From assembly GCA_023627715.1 (NCBI GenBank), contig JAMAHW010000050.1, positions 124,001-188,000 of the forward strand: 64,000 nt of DNA, given 5' to 3'. Below, one piece after another: positions 24,302 through 35,232 of this stretch. Numbering within the stretch: the stretch's first letter is position 1; each line of letters begins with the position of its first letter. The notes beneath the pieces were generated by a model. It was not told the origin of the DNA. It ran no database searches and saw nothing but the letters and a program-made list of their open reading frames with translations. The stretch comes from Periconia sp. R9002 (lineage: Eukaryota; Ascomycota; Dothideomycetes; Pleosporales; Periconiaceae). A program made the position numbers and the translations under genes.

Positions 24302-25889
24302 TCAAAAGCCTTGTTCACGATGCCATTTCTCCTCCCAGTTTGGAAACCACGGGCTTTCATGGAGCGTATGAACCTCCCAGTCCTTCTCCACCCATCCTCT
24401 GTCCACTTGTTCCTTGGCATATTCTTCAAGCGCGGGTTTGACGACATGTTCAACATGCCATGTGTTCTTATACTCCATCAGACTGCGCTTGCCTTCGTTC
24501 AACACTTTCAGCACAAGTGCGGGGATGAAAGGTTCTTCTCGGAAACTTTCGATTGGGGTAAAAAGCGCCTTGAAGTTGAACACGATGGCACCTGACAAGG
24601 GCAACCGACGTAATGTCTGCCAGTCTACACGTAGGTGACATCGGGAGATATCCAGATCCTCCATCTGTGTGTTCCGATGCTTTTCATGAGGATCGCCCGG
24701 TGGCATATACAGCGGCTGGTCTACCTCGAGACCCCAAGATCCCCGCTGGATGCCTTTATCAGTCGGTTTCTTTGTAAAGTATCTATTTGGTATAAGCCAT
24801 GCACGAGGAATCAGCTAACTTAGTATCCATTCATGGCTTACCTGTCCATCGAGAATTGCATCTTCTCCTTATAATCCGGTATAGGCTTATGGATTTCGGG
24901 TAATGACAGGCCTATTTTTGAACCCAAATTCCAACCCAACGCACTGCATATGATGCCTGCTCGGAACAAATAATAGCCGTCCTCTGGATTCCGCATCATA
25001 ATGGCAAAATCCTCGGGGATATTGTTCAAGAGGACATGAAGCGGATGCATAACCTTCAAATCCGATTCAGTCTTGAGGATGCCGTTATGGAAGACCATTT
25101 TCTCTTTGTCTAATCTGAAGTGTTGAGGATAACGAGTGCACACAAACTGCAGAGCCACTTCCATCAACTCCTTGCAGGCAAATCGGGAACCTGGGAGGGC
25201 ATCCAGTACACTTTTTCCGTGCTTCTCGAATAACTCTCGGCGTTCCGTAATTCGTTGTTCGTACGTGCTCTCGAGCTCGAGCCACCAGTCTGGCTCCAAT
25301 TTCGTAAGAGCTAGGGATGCAATCAGCAACAGCCATCGATTGATTCGTATCTGTACATACACATGGTCTGGTGGTACGCCCATCGGAATGGTCTGTACGG
25401 TCTCGGCTTCGCCCTCGCGAGGTCAAAGTTCAGGTAAGGTTGCGGAGGAGGGATGCCGCTCAATGTTGCATAATCAGGGAAATTACCCATAGCTTTGATT
25501 TCCTCCACCGAAAATCCACAAGGTGTGAGCATGGTGTTCTCTGCGTCTTCCAGCTCAGTGAGTAAAGGAATGTCCTCTCGTTTCTCTGGAGACATTTTCA
25601 ACTGCTCGGCAGTCTTGCGCAGCTTGGATGTCAATCCTGGGATGTCGGGCAAGACAAATCGCCGAGAAGGGGGGTATACGTCGGAGTAATCCAGGTCTAC
25701 CGTCTCACCTTTGAGCGTTGCCCCAGGTGAAAGGGACCTTGGTGGAGTCTTGGAGCCGGAAGTGGCCCTTCGATGGCGAAATTTGACACGATCCACGAAT
25801 ACATGGCGTCTACCTCGATTTGAGAATAACACCACTATGGAGCTGCCAATGAACACCGCACCAAGAAGCAATAGTATCTTGTGCTCCAT
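24302..25889 (-). CDS. DUF3445 family protein (haem-dependent oxidative N-demethylase-like), membrane anchored
   Basis: Three exons (25889-25361, 25310-24842, 24782-24302) give 492 residues. The N-terminus has one membrane segment (ILLLLGAVFIGSSIVVLF, about 5-22) and a disordered linker. The family region starts around YLNFDLARAKPRPYRPFRW. It contains LTKLEPDWWLELESTYEQR, LNNIPEDFAIMMRN and SALGWNLGSKIG. It ends with DWQTLRRLPLSGAIVFNFK and an acidic/aromatic C-terminus. DUF3445 proteins are related to haem-dependent oxidative N-demethylases; a substrate here is not inferable. The frame is open upstream to 26240, but that stretch is low-complexity and looks like leader, so ATG 25889 is preferred. 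Introns are 50 and 59 nt. Confidence 0.85.
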
Positions 25890-27349
25890 CTCAGCTTGCC
25901 ATCTAAGTGGCGATGACCTGGATAAGAACGAGGTTGAGAAGGCAAGAAAGGGGGAGAAGAGATTGACGATAGAAAGGAGGAGGAACAGAAGAAATGGAGA
26001 GGAAGACAGTCCAAATAAAAGAGAACAGATGAATGAGAAAATGGGGACTGCGGCGTAGCAAGGAAAGTCACTGGAAAAGGCCTGGATCTGGGTTTGGGCG
26101 GTCGCACAGCAGAGGAGAGAGATCTGGGAATACGGATGTAGTTCAATTAAGCGGCTAACTACCTCATAAAGTATTTGAAAGATGAGCGCCACGAGCGCTT
26201 GAGATTGTTTGTAAGACGCAGAAGGCGTGATTCTTATCATCGGGCAAGAGCGGGGCGCATGGTGTAGTGAAGTGATTGGCGATGAGGGCGTAGGGCGTTT
26301 GATTCTTTGCCCATCGTTCGAGACAAAGGCGGGTTAGCAACCAACGGCATGCCCATATTTTTCACAGCGTTACCGGGATAAGAGTGGAAGCAGACGAATA
26401 CGAAAGTATTGAAGCACTGCAAGTTGCCAGCATTGAAGAGGGGCATTCAAAAGCTCCCCCACCAAGTCACCCAGCAGCCACATGAAGCTTACCAAACTCG
26501 GTATACGGATCCCTTGCCCGTCATAAACAACCCGTTGGTTCACTACGGTAGTTTGGCCCGAGAGCAGTGTTCGCCTAGATAGATACGGCGTGAGCAATTC
26601 GTACAACGACAATAGCATCCACGCGTCACCTCCTCTAACTAATCGACGAGCACAACCAACATACCGCGTGGTAAGGAAATCAGAGCCGCAAATCATGTCG
26701 TCATTCCACGATACGAGCAGAGGCCAAGAAGCGGGAATACAGAGCGGGACAGAAGTGAGGGATCAATCACCTCTGATGGGTAGAATGTGCTAATGCGCCG
26801 CTTATGCACTGGTCCATCATACAATCTGAGCAACTGTGCCAATAAAAAAGAACGTTGGTCGACTTGGTATGCTGGGGGAGTAATGTGATGTAGTCGCCTG
26901 TGTGACGGTCAGTGCTATCTGAATGGCACGATGGGCAAGTGGATAGCCGCATCGGCGCTAACCAAGATTGGTCCGGAGACTTCCATCATGGAACCAAAAA
27001 ACAACTCGACATTCGTGGTGATAAAACTATGTTGGATCATAGGTTTTTCTCGAGTTTCCTTATGCTATTCGAACTAGTCAGTGCGTAGTGCCCAAACATT
27101 TCACTGCCAAATCCCGCTTGATTTGAGTTGCTTGGCTTCAACAAAAGCTGTACAGTTGGGTCTATCAAGTCGCTATCTGCATAGCCTGCATAACGTATAA
27201 TGACAATCAATGAAATTATGCTTACTCAGAGGTCAGTCCCGTCCTCGTGCAATCTTTCATGTTTCAATATTACTCTCAAGTTTCAACCCATACCGTCAAA
27301 GGGAATCCCTCGTTCGAATCCCTCTTCAACTACCTACGTCACCCTAAAC
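25890..27349. other. Intergenic, 1.46 kb
   Basis: It contains the leader and promoter of the DUF3445 gene and the 3' region of the NmrA-like gene. Minus-strand frames at 26237-26446 and 26370-26696 (about 70 and 108 codons) overlap each other and show no domain; I do not call them genes. A B-box-like palindrome near 27312 is not part of a tRNA fold. Confidence 0.45.
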
Positions 27350-28484
27350 CTACAAATATGCACTATAGTCCTGCTTCGCAATATACTCCTCCATAGTCGT
27401 ATACTTCACATCTACGCCGTACTTTTGCTTGACCTCCCACGGATAAATAACACTTGGATCACCACCGTCATACCCGAACTCGTCCATGTATGTGAACATT
27501 TCTCCGAGCTCCTTCCCAGCGGAGCCCATCTGCTCTTCCAGTACACTTGCGGGGTAAGAGGCAAATGATACGGATACATTGTTCACTCGACCCCAAATGG
27601 CCGCGTACTCTTTCCAGCTGATTTTGGAGCCAGCACCCATGAGGTTGACCTTGGGAGGTAGTTCGACGAGGGCTTTCACGAACTCCCCTAGCGTTTGTTA
27701 GGACCTCCCAAATTGAAACATTCACATGATGGGTTGGGGAAGAAATTGGAGAATGAACGGACCTGTATCAGCATTCGTATCCACGATGGGCACTTTGCTA
27801 TCACCACCCATCGGCATGCTCAAAACATACTCTCCACCTTTATCTGTCTTCTTCGGCAGCGAAACACCAGTCGTCTTCCAATTCGACGCATAGAAACCCA
27901 ACTGCAGCAGGCTCGTCTTCTCCCAAAGCGCGGGGTACTTCTCCTGTAGATACTCGATCGCCCTCCACTTCGAGTCGAAATGGAGGTTGAACGTGATTTT
28001 TCCTTTACTCCAGTGCTTGCTGTCGTTCATGGTACTCATGACAAAGCGGTCGACGGTGGCGATGTTCGCGGCCACAGCATCGACAATGTTTTTGGCCTGC
28101 TGGACTTCCCGTTCGTACGAGACCTCGTTGGGCGTGATGCCCCGCGTTTTGACTTCTTCTTGCACCGACGGGTCTTGCATGTGCCCCCAGAAATCAGTGG
28201 TCCCGAAAATGACGCTGGCGCCGGAGAAGACCTTGGTGAGGCTATCAACACTGTTGAGATTCCCAGAGACGAGCTCGACTCCTTTTTCTTTCCATGAGGA
28301 TGCTGACGGTTTTGTTGGATCGCGAGTGAGGCCTCGAACGTGCCATTCTGGAAGGGCAAGAAAGGTTTCAGCCACGGAACCACCCTTGATATTGTTAACC
28401 TGGAATTGTGATAGTGGGTTTAAAGGACTAATGTACTTGGTTACCGGTGCTTCCAACGATCGCAATGATTTTCTTGGTAGACAT
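27350..28484 (-). CDS. NmrA-like NAD(P)-binding protein
   Basis: Three exons (28484-28437, 28384-27763, 27687-27350) give 335 residues. The Rossmann motif at residues 11-18 is GSTGNQGG, followed by the family run VRGLTRDPTK, VELVSGNL, VIFGTTDFWGH and YEREVQQAKNIVDA. NmrA-like proteins bind dinucleotides and act as redox sensors or transcriptional co-regulators. This atypical SDR-like fold lacks a clear Tyr-Lys catalytic pair, which fits a sensing role. The first intron can end at either CCAG or, 15 nt later, CAAG. The later site restores the uninterrupted glycine motif and is preferred. The gene lies alone, with more than 1 kb of non-coding DNA on each side. Confidence 0.88.
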
Positions 28485-29599
28485 ATTTATGTGTATGTGT
28501 ATGGGGATTTGAAATGGAAACAGCAGACAAGTTAAAAAAACAAATACTAGGTAGATATGATCCTGCTTTTCTCTATTGTACTCGCATTTATATATAAATT
28601 CTATATCCTCTAGCTCCTCACGGCATCGCGAAAACCCGGAAATTAATTCACGCATATCAGGCAGATAGACGTATTCACATTACTTGGGTCTTACAAAAAT
28701 CCGTCGAGATCGCTCGTTGGGGAAGCATACGAGCTCGGCGGTCGCTCTAATGGAGCCGGTAGCTAGGCTGCTTACAAGGACTTCGTGGAGAAAAAGTACC
28801 GAACGATTCCATGTCGCCTACGAAGTGATTGCGTCCCGTTACTACGAATAAGAGCTCTCTACAATCAGCTCGTTTTCGGTTCTTTCTCTAGTAGTCATTG
28901 ATCATTGGTCATATGTGCGTTTCGGACACGACAGGACGACGCCGTGTCACTCGATGAAAGAATACCCTGTAAATGTGCTCCCACAGGGTTGTTTTTTTAC
29001 GACAGGAAAGCCCCATATGCCAAGCATGAAGCCTGTACCCGCTGTCAGAAAGCAGATAGAGGATCCGGGTAACGCTAACTGCAATCGCATGTAGGCAATC
29101 CACCAACATTGCAAGCCAATCCAGCTTGGTCAGCTTCGGCCTACACAGCGAGACGAGCACCGTGCTGTAGTTGTAAGCAGCTTTGACCCTCGGCCAGTTC
29201 TAAAGCCGGAAACTGCAGCAGGTCGCAAAAAAACCATATAGTTGGCTTCACATTACAGGTTAACGTGGTTATCGTGGCTGAAAGGTCAACGTGTTTTTGT
29301 ACTTTGGTACGGCAAGTACATTGCTTGATCGGTTTTCTGAACATACATTTGTCTTCAGGGTGGAGCAAAATAACGGGAGACGTCGCACGTCTCAAGCGCC
29401 TGGGCATCATTTCAAACAGAAAATATATGCATTTAGGACCATAGGTCCTCTGCACCACCATCCTATTGTCATTTACTATGAAATAGAAATACAACCCATG
29501 AAGAGGGTGTGGCTCTCTCGAACCATTCCTTGAAGACCATAAAGGGAAAAGCATGAGTGGAATATAGCAAGGGAAATAAAGAAAAGCAGCCTCAGGAAA
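28485..29599. other. Intergenic, 1.1 kb
   Basis: It holds the NmrA-like promoter (28485 onward) and the DRS2 3' region. No supported coding frame. Confidence 0.5.
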
Positions 29600-32500
29600 T
29601 TACCTCCTGGAACTTGCCATGTGACCGTAACGATCACGTTCTCGTGTCGTATCGTATGCTTGTAATACACGGGCCTGGGATTCATCGGTCTGCGAGAAAG
29701 CATAGCCACGTTGCTTGCGCATACGCTGGACTTGACGCACTTTACGGATGGCTTTCTGGAATTGTTCCATTCTTCACCTTTTGTTAGCAGAGCCCGCAGA
29801 GTACATGGTGGGGAAATTGAGGACATACCGAGGCCTGTAGTCTTGAATATTGTACTTTTGAATCTCCTGCACGTGGTGATAGCTTTGAGGGAAATACATG
29901 CGTTTTGCGTATTTCCAGGCAAAATCTCTGATCAGACACAGTGGAGGTAGTACGCAGAGCATAGCCCAGAACCTCAGATCTGGAAACATGCGTTGAATAA
30001 CGCCTATGTACTCGGTCGAAGTATTCACCTTAGGTGCGACGGTAGCGTAAATAGGAAGGAGAATGAACCAAAGGGCCATTGACCCGGGAATGGCAAGAAC
30101 AGTATATTTGGTCCAGATGTTAGTGATAAGCGCGGCCTTGAGCAGCACCGTGGCAAGTGCAGCAGTGTATAGCGCTGTACCCCATACCCAATGCCCTGCG
30201 TTGCGACCGTCCCACTGGGGCCAATCCCACGCTATAAAGGCTTGTGAGGCGTAATACAGAATAAGCGAATGGTAAAAGCCGTTGGCGACCCAGGACCAAA
30301 ACGAGTGCATCTTGAAGAAGACGCCGGATTGAGTAAGACGATATAGTTGCGGATACCTATCCAACAGGCGGGCGCTGACATATTGGTCGAAGATGCCGAG
30401 AACGAATGGCGGTGCAGCAGTGAAGAAGACGTTGTAGAATGTCAATGTCCACGATTCGTAGATAATCTGTCCCGAGAATGCGTTCTGGCCGGAGTACCAA
30501 AATTGAGTCATGAACAGCGCGATGTTCTTATAGAATGAATACAGGATAACCTTGCTGATACGTTGGTAACTCCAAGCCCCATGGACGAGCAGAAGCTTGC
30601 GCAGGTAACGAAACTGCCCGATTGAAATGTCTGCACTTCTGGCAGCTTGGAGACCCTCCATACCACTGATGCCAATACCAACGTGCGCGGCTTGTATCAT
30701 GGACACGTCATTTGCACCATCTCCGATAGCAAGCAAAATGGCTTTGAGATGGCGTTTCACCAGCTTTACAACCAAAGCTTTCTGAAGTGGCGACACGCGA
30801 CAACAAATGACAGCCTTGCACTTGACGGCCAAGTCCAAGAATTCTTTCTCCAAATCGCGCTCCAATGCGTAAGTAAGAGACTTGCCGTCAATAACGAGAG
30901 CTAGCACATCTTGTTCTGCGCCACCTAAGCTTTGGCTGTTGATCGCATTTAGCTTCTTCTGTATGTTATCACGGGTTGCGTCTTTGGATTCCTCGTTGAC
31001 AATCAACAAGCTCATATCCTCACTGATCAATTTGCAACTCATACCAATGTTGATGGCAGTCTCCTGACGATCCCCAGTCAATACCCAAACCTTAATACCG
31101 GCGGTTTGTAGGGTAGAGATGGTATCTGGGACGCCGTCCTGAAGTTTATCCTCGATTGCAGTTGCACCAAGAAGGGTCAAGTCATGCTCAATGAGCTCGG
31201 CAGCCTTATCGAGTTCTTCAGCTCGATTTCCACTAACGGTTGTCTGTGCCTGATTGAAGATCTTGTACCATTCCTGCCACTCGTGTTCTGGAATCTCACG
31301 CATCGCCAGACACAGTGTTCGTAAACCATCGGCGGCATATTCCTCGAGATGTGTGAGTGTGACTTCGGTGAACGGGTTGTCTTTGGCGAGCCGTTCTAGA
31401 ATGACAGTATCTGCACCCTTGGTGTAGCAATAGATCTTTCCTTCCGGCGAGCGGAAGATTGTTGACATTCGTTTCCGGGTAGAGTTGAATTCACACACTG
31501 CCAAGAGCTCATACTCAAGTTCTTTCCCATCGACCAAGATCCTAACAGCGCGGGGTTTACGGGCAATGAATCTATACCCCAGCTGAACAGCACCCTCCAC
31601 CAAAGCTCCTTCGTCAGGAGAAGCTGCCTGATATTTGATCTCTCCCTTTTCGCCTTTGTTTTCCGGTATGACGGTATGACATGTCGAGAGAAGCGTCAAG
31701 AAATGATGAATGATATCTCTGTTGGGATGTGTCTTACGGTTTTCAGCGAGCTTGGCAAAGTCGTGGATACCAACTTCAACCCCATCTTCGATGGTGGCGC
31801 GTCTATCCTCCGGAACCTCATCTGCGTATTGAATGCCAGCAATAGAAGATTGCCTGAATTCCATGATGTTCTGGGTCAAAGTTCCTGTCTTATCCGAGAA
31901 GATGTATTCGATCTGTCCTAGTTCCTCAACTAGGGACGAAGTTCGGCAATTCGCAGGCGTGTCTGTAGGCTCATAGTATATATCGAGATCAGAGTCGATC
32001 AATGTTCCAGTCCAGTATTTGACCACTTCAATGGTAACAAACAGCGAGATGGGGACTAGATTGGAATACAGGACCCAGTACGTCAGCAAATCGAGAAAGA
32101 ATTGAGAGGCGCCGTTAAAGCTGTCATAGCGAAGATACTCCAGAGTATTGCCTCTTGTCGTTCGAATGAGGACATCACCAACGGAACTGACGATGCTTAG
32201 GCCTATCAGAACACAAACAAGCATAAGAATCTGCTTATTGACCATTCTTTCAACGGCAGTAGTCTTGATAGGGGTGGCGGTGGCGTTCCTCATAAGCTTG
32301 GTTTCATGTCCGGTGAATACAACGACGCCATGAATCCATGGTGTATTTCGCAAAGTAGCCCCACGTAGTAGTAGCTGATCAGGTTGTAGTGGTAGTTCTT
32401 TCTCTCCACCGCCAGCTGCAATTGTCAGCGTGGCTTCGTATGTATACAAGCTACTGTTCGGCTGTTCCGATTTGATCTTTCCGCCTAAACGCCCCAACTC

Positions 32501-33697
32501 TGCCGGACTAACCATATCCGCGGTCTCGGGAATGCCTTGTTTGATCTTCAGATTTGTTTCGCCATCCAAATTTGCGGTTTCAATATAGCATAACGCCTCC
32601 GGTTCGGATGAAGCAAGCAAAACCAAGTCTGCTGGGAACGGATTCTCTGATTCGACGCGAACTATGTCTCCTACGGCAACGTTGATCCACCGAGTGTCCT
32701 GGAACGTTGAGCCTTTCAACACCTGTGCCCTCGAGTTGTTCAAAGTCGAGTCCGATTGTCTTCTTCTATAATCTTCAACATATTCTTTCACGGCCGATAC
32801 AAGTAAAACAACACCCAAAGGAACGATGGTCGTATATCGTTTTGTAGGTGAGATGCCAGGTATTTGTTGCAGTATAGCCGTAAACAAGAAGAAGATATTG
32901 GCGTATTTGGAGAACTGTTCGAAGAGAAATTTGGGTAGAAAGGTTATGACGTTGTACTTGGTGGTGGATATATGGTTGTCGATGTATTTGTTCTGTGCGT
33001 TTGCGGGTGGATTGTTCAGGTGTATTATCCTAGGCCCCAGTGTTGATGGATCAGGGGCTCCTCGGCCGAAACCGAACTTGAACGTCCCTGATTTGCGTTT
33101 CTTTTGAGAGGTAGAATCTTCGGCAGCAGCATTGGGGAGACCGCGGCCTTGTTGCGCGGCATTCTCGGTCAACGGCAAATCCATTTCCGAGTATTCGGGT
33201 TTTTGGCCTAACATGCTCTTTACACGGCCAGTGATGCCCCCGCCCATGCTCATAATGCTGCTTCTATTGGCTTTCTTAGACTGATGGCGACTTCCTTCTG
33301 CTGGCGCCTCATAGGTCGACCCAGCATAGTACCCTTGCGCGGAATGATCGTCATCGGGTGGAATATCCGCGTCCGAATAACGCTGATAGTTGTGCAGGTC
33401 GGACGTTTGTGAATACAACCTCGAGCCTCCCATAGAGTAGGGTGTTTCCCCAGCGATAGGGGCACCAGGACCTCCTGGAAGGCCAGCAGTAGGCCTGCCT
33501 CCCCCTACAAAGTCATCGTAAGATACCGACGGCCGACCCTGCGGCGTATCGGGATTGTGTATGTCGTGTCGGTGTAAGAGTTCGTCATCGTCAACGGGCG
33601 GCCGTGCGCCGGAGGAGTAGTAGGAGGGTTGATGGTCGTCGAAGTCGATTAGGTTCTCGCTATGCGAGGGCGGTTGTCCTGGCGGCCGACCGGCCAT
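29600..33697 (-). CDS. DRS2: P4-type phospholipid-transporting ATPase (flippase) Drs2
   Basis: Two exons (33697-29829, 29771-29600) give 1346 residues. A long Gly/Pro/Asp-rich cytosolic N-terminus is followed by the P4 region: PANAQNKYIDNHISTTKYN, a glutamine pair in TAILQQIPGISPT, the actuator motif LDGETNLKIKQ, the phosphorylation motif DKTGTLTQN (Asp about 601) and the hinge GDGANDVSMI. The glutamine pair suggests phosphatidylserine transport. The C-terminal exon is easily missed. It carries the Drs2-type autoregulatory tail (QRMRKQRGYAFSQTDE) and ends GHMASSRR. Drs2 flips PS at the trans-Golgi, driving vesicle formation. The first true ATG is 33697. The intron is 57 nt with a GCTAAC branch. 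Confidence 0.95.
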
Positions 33698-35000
33698 GGC
33701 GGCCAAATGATTCGCGTGTCTCTCCTTCCACTAGCGATTATCTCCCTCACTTCATCCAGATGGTTTGTATGGCGCACCGAATATTCACTCTGTCTTGACT
33801 GGTTTGCGTGATCGGATGGTGTTGGTGGTGGTGGTGGCACGGGGTATGGGGTAGAATCGAGAAGTTGTCAGACGTTGCTCCTCTTTCCAGCCTCCGAAGT
33901 TCCGCAGCCTTGGCCAACGTTTCGGAATGACGAGGGTAAAGAGCCAACACTAGCGCGGTGATGATGGACGACAAAACAGTAGTTGAGGCTGCACGTTAGA
34001 AAAGGAGACCTGAGATTGTTTTTGAGATTTGGAAATGGGTCGAGGAGGCACAGATGCAACTAAGGCACGGACAGACTGTGCTCTTTGGGGCAGTGCGAAC
34101 GCCTCAGCCCAGCAGTACTATGTAAGCGCGCGGTGACACCCCTGCCGCGTTTCTTCAACCAGCTACTTGTAGGTATTGCGTCGTAAGCTGCTTCTTGGAG
34201 GAATGAAGGAACAGCAGGGGTTGGAGCAAAGCATGATTCAAAATCCAGCTGTTGCGCGCATTCTTTTTCTCTCTTGTTTCTAAGATTCCAAGGTCTCTGG
34301 ATGCCGCGCACGAGGCAGCGGCCTAATTGGCCATAATCATCACGAATCTGAATTGCTTCTTCCGCTTCTGAGCTGTAGATAACAAAAGTACAAAATAAAT
34401 TCCATACCCACCTCGCCAGAGAAGCCCTTCCGGGACTGTGGTGTGTCTGTATACGTAGCTAGAGTTACGTATGGCAAACGGCTGTGCATGGCCATCTCCA
34501 TATGCAAGTAAAAGCACAAGTCTCGTGCGCATTGGTTAGGGACGCCAATTTATTGAACGGGCTACGCCTCCAATCCATATCGAGTATGACCAGGGCGTAA
34601 AAGACAAGGCGGAAGACATGCAAGTGCTCGCATGGGGCTTAAGCTGACGACTTGCGCACTGCCATGCCAGACTGCCAGACTTGATGCCCATCACTTGCAT
34701 ACATACATGTAGACGAAAGACCCCATTCGATCAATATTTGACATTGGTAAACTGCATTTGCGCAGGCTAATGCAAACCCCACATAAGAATGGATAAAGGG
34801 CGATCCAAGATACAAAGATAATCAAGTCGCCTAACTACCAAATGGTGATTGGATCAATTACCGGTTCGTTGCTCTGATGATTAATCACACCGAGACTAAG
34901 TGAAAATCGGGAGAAAAAAATGCACTGACTAAGAACCGCGAGATGATGGTGAAAAACCCATCCGTCACCGACTTTGAGCCTCTTCCATATTTTGGTTTGG
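33698..35000. other. DRS2 promoter and tRNA upstream region
   Basis: About 1.3 kb. The first few hundred bases are CA/GT-rich DRS2 leader sequence. The part close to the tRNA gene is AT-rich. No protein-coding frame is supported. Confidence 0.5.
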
Positions 35001-35008
35001 TATATAAA
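35001..35008 (+). promoter_or_regulatory. TATA-like element upstream of the tRNA gene
   Basis: TATATAAA starts 46 bp before the first tRNA base, in an AT-rich flank. Fungal tRNA genes often have upstream TATA-like elements that help place TFIIIB. The role is inferred from position only. Confidence 0.45.
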
Positions 35009-35083
35009 TTATTTACTTCACCAAATAACCATCAATTCCACTATAAGCCTGGTTAGCTCAATCGGTAGAGCGTGAGACTCTTA

Positions 35084-35120
35084 CAGAGATCACTTTCTCA
35101 GAAAACGATTGATTTAAGCA
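35084..35120 (+). other. Canonical tRNA intron (after position 37)
   Basis: Thirty-seven nucleotides lie between A37 and A38 of the anticodon loop, the position cut by the eukaryotic SEN endonuclease. Removing it leaves the loop CTCTTAA closed by a five-pair stem. Confidence 0.85.
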
Positions 35121-35140
35121 ATCTCAAGGTTGCGGGTTCG

Positions 35141-35199
35141 GTACGTTCCTCCTAGCATATGCAAAGTTCGAATCACAGAAATCACTAACAAATTTCCAG
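35141..35199 (+). other. Spliceosomal-type intron inside the tRNA T loop
   Basis: Fifty-nine nucleotides between G57 and A58 begin GTACGT, contain CACTAAC 11 nt before the end, then TTTCCAG. Length and signals match the protein-gene introns of this window. Its removal exactly rebuilds GGTTCGACCCC, a correct T loop and B box. It is not at a site used by the tRNA splicing endonuclease in known fungal tRNAs. Confidence 0.75.
35166..35174 (+). promoter_or_regulatory. B-box-like element inside the T-loop insert
   Basis: GTTCGAATC matches the core of the Pol III B box (GGTTCGANNCC). The normal B box is interrupted by the insert, which leaves GGTTCGGTACG without the conserved A58. This internal copy could therefore serve TFIIIC binding. 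The function is inferred. Confidence 0.45.
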
Positions 35200-35224
35200 A
35201 CCCCCGCATCGGGCTTACAAAATA

Positions 35225-35232
35225 TTTTTTTT
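35225..35232 (+). terminator. Pol III T-run terminator
   Basis: Eight consecutive T begin ten bases after the discriminator base, a normal RNA polymerase III termination signal. This supports Pol III transcription of the tRNA gene. Confidence 0.75.

Larger units (their letters stand above)
35047..35215 (+). tRNA. tRNA-Lys(CUU) with two introns, one of spliceosomal type in the T loop
   Basis: A full cloverleaf forms after removal of two inserts. Acceptor stem GCCTGGT (35047-35053) pairs with ATCGGGC (35208-35214), with two G-U pairs. The A box is TAGCTCAATCGG (35054-35065). The D stem is GCTC/GAGC. The anticodon arm TGAGA/TCTCA has loop CTCTTAA, giving anticodon CTT. The T arm is GCGGG-TTCGACC-CCCGC, perfectly paired. 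The discriminator is T, as in yeast tRNA-Lys. Insert 1 (35084-35120, 37 nt) is at the canonical 37/38 site. Insert 2 (35141-35199, 59 nt) splits the T loop after G57 and has GT-AG intron signals. A run of eight T follows at 35225. The gene could be functional with unusual processing, or a pseudogene made by insertion. Confidence 0.85.

Noticed and set aside
25890..26240. N-terminal extension of the DUF3445 protein by about 117 residues.
   Set aside because: Ser/Leu/Phe-rich low-complexity sequence typical of a translated pyrimidine-rich leader. ATG 25889 gives a normal membrane-anchored start.
27305..27325. B-box-like GTTCGAATCCC.
   Set aside because: The flanks do not form a T stem, and no A box or acceptor stem is present at the right distance.
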